A stretch of DNA of 64,000 bases. Source: DASQMT01 sp963835735 (GTDB taxonomy: Bacteria; Actinomycetota; Thermoleophilia; Solirubrobacterales; Solirubrobacteraceae). A program made the translations under genes and the position numbers. Where the stretch lies: the NCBI GenBank assembly GCA_963835735.1, contig CAWIGP010000007.1, forward strand, positions 124,001-188,000, in the 5' to 3' direction. Under the pieces are notes generated by a model, which had not been told where the DNA came from, ran no database searches, and saw only the letters and a program-made list of their open reading frames with translations. Shown in pieces: positions 57,631 through 64,000 of this stretch (position 1 is its first letter; the number at the start of each line of letters is the position of its first letter).

Positions 57631-58308
57631 GGCGACGAAGCGGTAGCCGACGCCCGGATCGGTGCGGATGTAACGCGGCGGCTCGCCCGCGGGCTCGATC
57701 TTGCGCCGCAGGTTCGCGATGTGCGTGCGCAGCACCTGTGTGTCGCTCGCGTACGTGGGGCCCCAGACCTCGACCAGCAGCGCCCGGTGCGTCATCAGCC
57801 GCCCGCGCTGGCGCGCGAGCGTGCGCAGCAGGTCGAACTCGATCGGGGTGAGGTGCACCTCGGCGCCGTCGCGGCGCACGGTGTGCGCGGCCACGTCGAT
57901 CTCCAGCCCGTCGGCGAGGATCGCCGGCTCGCCGGGGTCGTCGCCGGCGCGCCGCAGCGCGGCCTGGACCCGCGCGACCAGCTCCCGCGGCGCGAACGGC
58001 TTGACGACATAGTCGTCGGCGCCGGCCTCCAGTGCGCGGACCTTCTCCTCCTCGTCGCCGACGGCGGAGAGCAGGATGATCGGCATCCGGCTCCATTCGC
58101 GCAGCGCCTTGCAGACCTCGATCCCGTCGATGTCGGGCAGCACGAGGTCGACGATCGCGGCGTCGGGCGGCTGCACCGCGGCGCGGTCGAGCGCCTCCTG
58201 CCCGGTCGCCGCCGGGACGACCTCGAAGCCCGCCTCGCGCAGCACGACCCGCAGCGCGCGCAGGATCTGCGGCTCGTCGTCGCAGACGAGCACTCGGCGC
58301 GCGGTCAT
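57628..58308 (-). CDS. kdpE: KdpE-like OmpR-family response regulator
   Basis: A 226-residue response regulator. The receiver domain has VLVCDDEPQILRALRVVLRE, the phospho-Asp in AAIVDLVLPDIDGIEVCKAL (about residue 52) and the Lys in DDYVVKPFAPRELVARV. The C-terminal winged helix (RDGAEVHLTPIEFDLLRTLA ... RTHIANLRRKIEP, then RYIRTDPGVGYRFV) is of the OmpR type with text very like KdpE. It lies directly downstream of the membrane kinase (ATGA overlap at 58305-58308) and upstream of both kdp promoter modules, which are its probable targets. Confidence 0.9.
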   Translation of the reverse strand: MTARRVLVCDDEPQILRALRVVLREAGFEVVPAATGQEALDRAAVQPPDAAIVDLVLPDIDGIEVCKALREWSRMPIILLSAVGDEEEKVRALEAGADDYVVKPFAPRELVARVQAALRRAGDDPGEPAILADGLEIDVAAHTVRRDGAEVHLTPIEFDLLRTLARQRGRLMTHRALLVEVWGPTYASDTQVLRTHIANLRRKIEPAGEPPRYIRTDPGVGYRFVA

Positions 58309-59679
58309 ACCGGGACCGCCTCGGGCAGCGGCAGCGCGACCACGAAGCTGGAGCCCTGGCCCGGCAGCGACTCGACGCGCACCTGCCCGCCGTTCGCCTC
58401 CACGAAGCCCTTCACGATCGCCAAGCCCGAGGCCGGACCCGCCGGCGCGGCGGTTGCCGCCGCGGAAGAACGGCTCGAAGATCCGCTCCTGCTCGGCGGG
58501 CGAGATGCCCGGCCCGCGGTCGACGACACGCACGAGCAGGCGCCCGCCGCTCACGCGCGCGCGTACGGATACGGGCTGGCCGTCGGAGTAGCGCGCGGCG
58601 TTCTCGAGCAGGTTGGCGAACGCGCGCTCGAGCTGAGCTGCGTCGGCGAGGATCAGCGGGAGGTCACGGTCGATCGTGAGCTTCAACCGGTCCTGGGGGA
58701 GGCCGGCGGAGATCGCCGCCTCGCGCAGCACCTCCTCCACCGAGCACCAGTCGCGGTGCGGCTCGGCGGCGCCGGACTGCAGGCGCGAGAGCTCGATCAG
58801 CTTGTCGACGAGGCGGGCGAGGCGCGCGCTCTCGCTCGTCACGCCGGCCGCGAGCTCGCGCCGGTCCTCGTCGCCGATCGAGGGGGAGGCGAGCGCCTCG
58901 GCCGCGGTGACGATCGCGGTGAGCGGCGAGCGCAGGTCGTGGGAGACCGCGCGCAGTACGGCGGTCTTGATCTCGTCCGAGCGGCGCAGCGCGCGCGTCT
59001 CGACGACCTCGCGCGTGAGCCGCTCGCGCTCGAGCGCCGCTGCGAGCAGCGCCTCCAGCGCGGGGCGGAGCGCCTCGACCGCCTCCTGATCCGCGCGCGG
59101 GACGAGCAGCGTGCCGACCTGCTCCTCCCCGCGCATCAGCGGGATCGCGGCCGAGCGCTCGTCGTCGCCGACCGCCTCGAGCACGAGGCGGCACGAGGTG
59201 AGCCCGAACGCCTGCGCGATCCGCAGCGCCGCGGGGGCGAGCGCACCGGGCAGGTCGGGCGCGCCCAGCAGCACGCGGGCGAGCTCGGCGGCGAGCCCGG
59301 CCTCGCGCCCGCGCTGCTCGGCCTCCTGCGCGCGGTGGCGGGCGGCCTCCGCGACGCTCGATGCCGCCACGGCGACGACGAAGAAGACCCCGAGCGCGAC
59401 CCAGTTCTCCGGATCGGCGATCGTGAAGCGGCCGGTCGGCGGGATGTGGAAGAAGTTCCACGCTGCGGCGCTCACCAGGCTGGTCGCGATGCCGAGTCCG
59501 ACGCCCCACACGATCGACACGAGCAGCACGCCGAGCAGGTAGACGACGCCGAGCGAGACCGGCTCGGCGATGTCGCTGAGCGGGTAGAGCAGCAGCGTCT
59601 CGAGGGTCACCAGCGCGGCAGCGGTCAGCAGGCCGGCGGAGAGCGGCAGTCGGCGCGACGGTAGTGACCAGCGGGGCAC
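58305..59679 (-). CDS. KdpD-like membrane kinase lacking the N-terminal sensor domain, frameshifted
   Basis: A 457-residue kinase matching the C-terminal half of KdpD. It has four N-terminal membrane helices of the DUF4118 type (YPLSDIAEPVSLGVVYLLGV; VSAAAWNFFHIPPTGRFT), a GAF-like region, the phospho-His in AVSHDLRSPLTAIVTAAEAL, and NLLENAARYS, VDRGPGISPAEQERIFEPFF. At 58423-58424 one extra base shifts the frame; the true end, GLAIVKGFVEANGGQVRVES to EAVPV, is in the neighbouring frame and overlaps kdpE. The KdpD sensor domain is in a separate gene at 49719. GTG at 59679 is six bases after TACGCT (minus strand, 59686-59691). Confidence 0.85.
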
Positions 59680-59744
59680 CAGCTGAGCGTATCCCCCGGC
59701 GCGCGGCGCGACCCGATCCCGCCGGCGCGCGTAGGCTGCCGCCC

Positions 59745-60675
59745 ATGGCCACCCTCGACCGGATCCCGGAGGGGCAGCTCGAGACGGTCGCGCTCGCCGA
59801 CGGTGACCTGCGCGTGGTCTTCGTTCCCGGCGCGGGCATGATCGGCTGCTCGCTGGAGCACCGCGGCGAGGAGCTGCTCGTGCAGCGCGGCGGCCTCGAC
59901 GCGTGGCGCGGCACCGGCCGCTCGTTCGGCCTCCCGCTGCTGCATCCGTGGGCCAACCGGCTGCGCGACTGGCGCTACGCCGCGGCCGGGCGCGCCGTCA
60001 CGATCGACCGCAGCCGCGGGATCGTGCGGGCGGACGAGACCGACCTGCCGATCCACGGCGCGCTCGCCGCCGCCGAGGATTGGGACCTCGTCGACGCCGG
60101 CGCCGACGGCGACTCCGCCTGGCTCGCGGCCACGCTCGACTATGGCCGCCGCGACGACCGGCTGTCGGTGTTCCCGTTCCCGCACCTGCTCGAGCTCGAG
60201 CTGCGGCTGGCCGGCGACACGCTCGACGATCACGACGACCGTCGTCGCGCGCGACGAGGTCGTGCCGCTCGCGTTCGGCTGGCATCCGTGGCTGTCGCTA
60301 CCAGGCGTGCCGCGGGCCGAGTGGGAGCTGGCGCAGCCGGCACGTGTCGCGGTCGTACTCGACGACCGCAAGCTGCCGACGGGTGAGCGCGTCGACGCGC
60401 CGGCCGAGCGCGCCCCGCTCGGCGAGCGCGCGCTCGACACCCACAGCGCGGTGCCGGAGGACGCCGTCTACGTGCTGTCCGGCGGCGGCCGCGAGATCGC
60501 CGTCGAGTGGGCCGGCGGCTTCCGCTATGCACAGGTCTTCGCGCCCACCACGCTCGACGTCGCCTGCCTGGAGCCGATGATGGCGCCGGTCGCGGCGCTC
60601 TCGACGGGCGACGAGCTCGAGCTGGCGCATCCCGGCGTGCCGGTCAGCGCGACGTTCCGCGTCCGCGTCACCTGA
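59745..60675 (+). CDS. aldose 1-epimerase family protein, frameshifted
   Basis: A galactose-mutarotase-like protein that would interconvert sugar anomers. The first part, from the ATG at 59745, reads IGCSLEHRGEELLVQRGGLD, GLPLLHPWANRLRDWRY and ETDLPIHGALA (typical His motif). At about 60225 one extra base breaks the frame; the neighbouring frame continues TITTTVVARDEVVPLAFGWH (the second conserved His), then FRYAQVFAPTTLDVACLEPM to VSATFRVRVT. Total length of about 309 residues fits the family. TAGGCT (59732-59737) is seven bases before the ATG, a leaderless pattern. It is probably intact with an assembly error. Confidence 0.8.
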
Positions 60676-60700
60676 GGCCGCCGGCAGGGTAGGGGATGAT

Positions 60701-61843
60701 GTGGACGTGGGAACCGACACGACGGTGACCGAAGCGCGCGCTCCCGTCGTGCGCGTGGACGTGCTGGAGACGTTCGTCGAGCTGCTGACGCGCTCCGAGG
60801 ACAACAGCTCCCCGGACACGTTCTACTCATCGCTGTGCGAGGCCGTGTGCCGGCTCACCTCGATGGACCGCGCGATCATCTTCCGCTACGACGAGGCGCG
60901 CCGCCGCGTCCGCGCCGCGGGCGCCTACGGGATCGGCCTCGATCGCTTCGCGAACTCGCACATCACGGTCGAGTCGGCGCCGATCGCGCGCCAGGCGCTG
61001 GTCGATGATCGCGTGATCGAGATGGATGCCAACGCGGTCGCGCGCGAGGTGCCGGAGCATTTCCGCGACCTGCTCGACGGCTCGACGCTCGTCTGCGTCC
61101 CGCTCTCGGCCGGTGGCCGCTGGAGCGGCGTGATCCTCGCCGACCGGCGCCCGCGGCGCCCGCTCTCGGGTGAGGAGCGCGACCTGCTCTGGACGCTCGG
61201 CAAGTCGGCCGCGCTCGCCGAGGCGGCGCGCCACGCGACGTTCCAGCAGGCCCGCGCGCGCCAGCTGCAGGAGCGCATCGATCTCGCGCGCGAGGTGCAC
61301 GAGGGTGTGATCCAGCGGCTGTTCGGCGTGCTGCTGGTCGTCTCCAGCGACTCGCCGCTGCCCGACGAGGCGCGCGAGCGCGTCACCGTCGAGCTGCAGG
61401 CGGGGCTGCGCGACCTGCGGCGAGCGCTGCAGCGGCCGCTCGGGCGCTCCGCCCCGGACACCGAGACCACGTTCCCCGACGAGGTCGCGCGCCTGCGCGA
61501 CGCGCATCCGGAGCTGGGGATCGAGCTCACGCCGGGCAGCGACGAGGTGGGCGTGCCGGTCGAGCTCGAGTCGCTCGCCCAGTCGGTGCTGGTCGAGGCC
61601 GTCCGCAACGCGCGCAAGCATGCGGAGCCGACGCGGGTCGAGGTGACCCTTCAGCGACAGGAGGGCGCGTGGGTGATGGAGGTCTGCAACGACGGCGTGC
61701 ACGGCCGGCCGCGCACGGTCACCGGGATGGGCCTGCGGCTCGCGGGACTCGAGGCACTCCAGGTCGGCGGTCTGGTCGAGTTCGGCGAGCGCGAGCCCGG
61801 TACCTGGCGCGTGCGGCTGGCGGTCCCGCATGACCGTGCCTGA
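60701..61843 (+). CDS. GAF-domain sensor histidine kinase, NarL/DevS class
   Basis: A 380-residue soluble kinase. A GAF domain spans about residues 30-175 (MDRAIIFRYDEARRRVRAAG; STLVCVPLSAGGRWSGVILA), followed by a HisKA_3-type domain with the phospho-His in REVHEGVIQRLFGVLLV (about 205), as in DevS-like kinases, and a compact HATPase domain (VLVEAVRNARKHAEPTRVEV; GMGLRLAGLEALQVGG). The ligand of the GAF domain is unknown. The GTG at 60701 is used; GTG at 60707 is equally possible. It overlaps the response regulator gene by 14 bases, so they form one system. Confidence 0.86.
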   Translation: MDVGTDTTVTEARAPVVRVDVLETFVELLTRSEDNSSPDTFYSSLCEAVCRLTSMDRAIIFRYDEARRRVRAAGAYGIGLDRFANSHITVESAPIARQALVDDRVIEMDANAVAREVPEHFRDLLDGSTLVCVPLSAGGRWSGVILADRRPRRPLSGEERDLLWTLGKSAALAEAARHATFQQARARQLQERIDLAREVHEGVIQRLFGVLLVVSSDSPLPDEARERVTVELQAGLRDLRRALQRPLGRSAPDTETTFPDEVARLRDAHPELGIELTPGSDEVGVPVELESLAQSVLVEAVRNARKHAEPTRVEVTLQRQEGAWVMEVCNDGVHGRPRTVTGMGLRLAGLEALQVGGLVEFGEREPGTWRVRLAVPHDRA

Positions 61844-62474
61844 CGTCAACCCGAGCCGGATCGCGTCGGGCTCGAGCGAGCGCAAGCTGCGCGTGCTGGT
61901 GGTCGACGACCACGAGGTCGTGCACTGGGGCCTGCGGCTGATGCTCGGCGAGCAGCCGTGGGTGGAGCGCTGCCTGAGCGCGCGCACCGGCGCGGAGGCG
62001 ATGGCGCTGCTCATGCGCTATTCGCCGCACGTCGCGCTCGTCGACCTGTTCGTCGGGCAGGAATCGGGCGCGGAGATCTGCGAGCGACTGCGCGCCGAGT
62101 CCCCGAACACCAACGTGCTGCTGATCTCCGGGGCGGGCCGGATCAGCCCGAACGCCGCGCGCGCCGCGGGCGCGGCGGGCTTCATCTCCAAGGACTGGCC
62201 GGCCGCCGACATCGCCGGCGCCGTCCGGATGGTCGGCCTCGGCATGACCGTCTTCCGCCCGCACGAGGCGCCGTCCGGGCCGGTTCTCTCGGAGCGCGAG
62301 CGCGAGGTCCTGCACCTGATCGGCTCCGGCGCGACGAACCGCGAGATCGCCGAGCAGCTGTTCCTGTCGCCGCACACGGTCAAGGAGCACACGTCGTCGC
62401 TGTACCGCAAGCTGTCGGTGCGCAACCGCGCCGAGGCGGTGCAGAAGGCGCAGCGCTTGGGCTTGATCTTGTAG
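61830..62474 (+). CDS. LuxR/NarL-family response regulator
   Basis: A 214-residue response regulator. The receiver domain has LRVLVVDDHEVVHWGLRLML, the phospho-Asp in PHVALVDLFVGQESGAEI and Lys in GFISKDWPAADI. The C-terminal LuxR helix-turn-helix reads LSEREREVLHLIGSGATNRE and SPHTVKEHTSSLYRKLSVRN. The ATG at 61830 lies inside the end of the kinase gene. Together they make a complete two-component pair; target genes are unknown, but a fatty-acid gene cluster begins 355 bases downstream. Confidence 0.9.
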   Translation: MTVPDVNPSRIASGSSERKLRVLVVDDHEVVHWGLRLMLGEQPWVERCLSARTGAEAMALLMRYSPHVALVDLFVGQESGAEICERLRAESPNTNVLLISGAGRISPNAARAAGAAGFISKDWPAADIAGAVRMVGLGMTVFRPHEAPSGPVLSEREREVLHLIGSGATNREIAEQLFLSPHTVKEHTSSLYRKLSVRNRAEAVQKAQRLGLIL

Positions 62475-62568
62475 CCGCCGCTTCAAACTGCGCATTTAGG
62501 GAGTGTCGGGTTTGTCCCGTCGGCCGGTTTGGCGGGTTGCGCGTGCGATCGTCGGCGGGTGAGAGGAA

Positions 62569-62623
62569 AACGTCGAGATTCGCTCGTGTTGCCGAGAGGG
62601 CTGAGGGCGCCGATCTCGACGTT
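62569..62623 (+). terminator. hairpin after the two-component pair
   Basis: AACGTCGAGAT and ATCTCGACGTT, 11 bases each and perfectly complementary, are separated by about 33 bases with their own minor structure. It lies about 95 bases after the regulator stop, so it could end that transcript or form part of a small RNA. Confidence 0.35.
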
Positions 62624-62760
62624 CTCCTTGGCCGGCTGGCACGAGCAGTTCCGCGCGCGCACCGCCGCTTACCACCGGAAGCTCGTTCCTTCAATGCCGC
62701 AGTTCCCCGAAGTCACCGGCCCGCGCGTCGGACACCCACCCCCCACCACGCGCCGCCGAC

Positions 62761-62776
62761 CCCCCCGGCCGGGGGG
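62761..62776. repeat. perfect C/G palindrome upstream of fabD
   Basis: CCCCCC-GGCC-GGGGGG is a perfect 16-base palindrome about 55 bases before the fabD start. It could be an operator or a hairpin near the promoter of the fatty-acid unit; in a C-rich stretch chance is also possible. Confidence 0.35.
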
Positions 62777-62829
62777 TAGATCACCGGTTATTCCCGGAAT
62801 CCTGGCGCGCACCTCCAAGGTTGTCCGGC

Positions 62830-63684
62830 GTGAACTTGGTCACACAAACCGCTCTGCTCTTCCCCGGCCAGGGAAGCCAGACCCCCGACATGCGCGAGCT
62901 GGTCGCGCAACGCTGCCCTGAACTGCTCGAGCGTTGCCTCGAGCTGGTAGGTGAGGATCCCTTCGCGCGCGTGGAGGAGAGCACCCGCTTCCAGCAGCCC
63001 GCGATCTTCTGCGCTTCGATCGCCGGCTGGCGCGGGCTCCCCGACGACATCACGCCCGGCGCCGCCGCCGGCCACTCGCTCGGCGAGCTGGCCGCGCTCG
63101 CCGCGGCCGGCGTGCTCAGCGTCGACGACGCGCTCGAGCTCGTCGTCCTGCGCGGCCGCCTGATGGCCGAGGCCGACGCGACCGGCTCGATGATCGCGCT
63201 GGTCGGCGCCGACGCGGACGAGGCCGCGCAGGTGGCCGACGCCGCCGGCCTGACCGTCGCGAACGACAACGCGCCCGGTCAGATCGTGCTCGCGGGGGAC
63301 AGGGCGAGCTTCGACCGCGCCGAGGAGGTCGCCGGCGCGCTCGGCAAGCGCACGATCCGGCTCCCGGTCGCCGGAGCGTTCCACTCGCCCTCGATGGCGC
63401 CGGCGGTCGCGCCGTTCCGCGCCGCGCTGGACGAGGCGGAGTTCGCCGAGCCCGCGTTCACGGTCTTCTCCTGCGCCACGGCCAAGCCCTTCACGGACCC
63501 GCGGGACGAGCTCGCTCGCGCGCTGATCCGCCCGGTCCGCTGGCGCGAGACCTTCACCGCCATGCACGAAGCAGGCGCCACGCGCTTCATCGAGGTCGGC
63601 CCCGGAAAGGTGCTGGCCAGGCTCGCCAAGCGGATCGTCCCGGGCACCAAGGTCGAGACGCCGGAGCCCGCCGTTCATGCCTGA
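62830..63684 (+). CDS. fabD: malonyl-CoA:ACP transacylase
   Basis: FabD moves malonyl from CoA to acyl carrier protein, starting fatty-acid synthesis. The 284-residue protein begins LVTQTALLFPGQGSQTPDM and has the QQPAIFCASIAGWR segment, the nucleophile motif AAGHSLGELAALAAAG (Ser at about 83), VANDNAPGQIVLAG and the catalytic His in PVAGAFHSPSMAPAV. The GTG at 62830 is preferred to the TTG at 62821 because the family N-terminus starts near it. Its end overlaps fabH by eight bases, so the two are coupled. Confidence 0.93.
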   Translation: MNLVTQTALLFPGQGSQTPDMRELVAQRCPELLERCLELVGEDPFARVEESTRFQQPAIFCASIAGWRGLPDDITPGAAAGHSLGELAALAAAGVLSVDDALELVVLRGRLMAEADATGSMIALVGADADEAAQVADAAGLTVANDNAPGQIVLAGDRASFDRAEEVAGALGKRTIRLPVAGAFHSPSMAPAVAPFRAALDEAEFAEPAFTVFSCATAKPFTDPRDELARALIRPVRWRETFTAMHEAGATRFIEVGPGKVLARLAKRIVPGTKVETPEPAVHA

Positions 63685-64000
63685 GACCGCGCTCGAACGA
63701 AAGCCGCTGAACGGACGCATGGCACCCGCCCGCACCGCCCGCGTCGTCGGCCTCGGCCACAAGCTCCCTGACCGCGTTGTCCCGAACGGCCCGATCGCCG
63801 AGCGCATCGGCGTCGATGCCGAGTGGATCGTTCGCCGCACGGGTATCCGCGAGCGCCGCTACGCCGGGCCCGACGAGCGCACCGCGGACCTCGCGCTCGC
63901 CGCCGCCCGCCGCGCGCTCACCGACGCCGGCCTGAAGGCGAGCGACATCGACCTCGTTCTCGTCGCGACGATGACGCCGGACGAGCTGACGCCGAACACC
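63677..64000 (+). CDS. fabH: beta-ketoacyl-ACP synthase III, N-terminal part, cut by window edge
   Basis: FabH condenses an acyl-CoA primer with malonyl-ACP. From the ATG at 63677 the 108 visible residues include ARTARVVGLGHKLPDRVVPN and the strong FabH motif AEWIVRRTGIRERRYAGPDE, then DLALAAARRALTDAGLKASD, matching the first half of thiolase-fold synthase III. The catalytic Cys-His-Asn lie beyond the window. The eight-base overlap with fabD marks an operon start (fabD-fabH). Confidence 0.88.
   Translation, partial: MPETALERKPLNGRMAPARTARVVGLGHKLPDRVVPNGPIAERIGVDAEWIVRRTGIRERRYAGPDERTADLALAAARRALTDAGLKASDIDLVLVATMTPDELTPNT

Larger units (their letters stand above)
62475..62829. other. intergenic region before the fatty-acid genes
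   Basis: These 355 bases hold no convincing gene. I see an inverted repeat (62570-62579 with 62613-62622), a perfect GC palindrome at 62761-62776 and a C-rich run. The promoter of the fabD/fabH unit must lie in the last part. Confidence 0.6.

Noticed and set aside
1..64000. CRISPR array, tRNA, rRNA or insertion sequence
   Set aside because: I found no spaced direct repeats, no cloverleaf with a recognisable T-arm, no rRNA text and no transposase-like protein.

Overview
The window is very GC-rich DNA (third codon positions are almost all G or C). Its gene content points to an actinobacterium, most likely class Thermoleophilia, order Solirubrobacterales (Conexibacter, Solirubrobacter or Baekduia type). 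The signs are two F420-type luciferase-like oxidoreductases, an MMPL transporter, NlpC/P60 and M15 wall enzymes, secreted proteins with basic C-terminal domains, and many genes with a TANNNT box 6-8 bases before the start codon (leaderless transcription). The taxonomic call is inference. I saw no rRNA, tRNA, CRISPR array or intact insertion sequence.

Layout. 1-7.8 kb: a truncated recD2-like helicase, a Doc/RHH toxin-antitoxin pair, a lipoate-ligase-like protein, a wall hydrolase, an acetamidase with a ThiS/MoaD-like partner, an aldo/keto reductase, an F420-type oxidoreductase and a RES/Xre toxin-antitoxin pair. 7.8-14.5 kb: secreted and unknown proteins, an MMPL exporter, a NarL-type two-component pair and an FUSC-type membrane protein. 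14.6-19.1 kb: two large secreted proteins sharing a C-terminal domain. 19.1-30.9 kb: a mixed set (AlkZ-like protein, BBE-like flavoprotein, GlpQ, cytosine deaminase, LysE exporter, a zincin with an eCIS-cargo-like N-terminus, DsrE, MBL hydrolase). 30.9-34.9 kb: a redox island with a TrxR-like flavoprotein, a cNMP-binding histidine kinase and a response-regulator/thioredoxin-reductase fusion. 35-43.9 kb: glutamate-cysteine ligase family enzyme, VOC protein, VanY-like lipoprotein, a large LuxR ATPase and a divergent sigma factor. 43.9-46.3 kb: a copper cluster (two cupredoxin proteins and a two-domain multicopper oxidase). 46.5-49.1 kb: murB and a PAS kinase.

49.1-59.7 kb holds the most unusual block, a minus-strand potassium-transport region read as kinase, kdpE, second kdpA, 40-residue membrane peptide, kdpF, kdpA, kdpC, kdpB, unknown gene, stand-alone KdpD sensor domain and UspA-like protein. 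It has two kdpA genes; the second has changed selectivity-filter residues. Each copy lies behind a similar ~80-bp promoter module. KdpD appears split into a sensor protein at one end and a membrane kinase at the other. 59.7-64 kb: an aldose epimerase, a GAF kinase/LuxR regulator pair, and the start of a fatty-acid cluster (fabD, fabH).

At least seven genes are broken by single-base shifts while both halves keep full family similarity. This looks more like uncorrected assembly errors than gene decay, so affected genes are annotated across the break.
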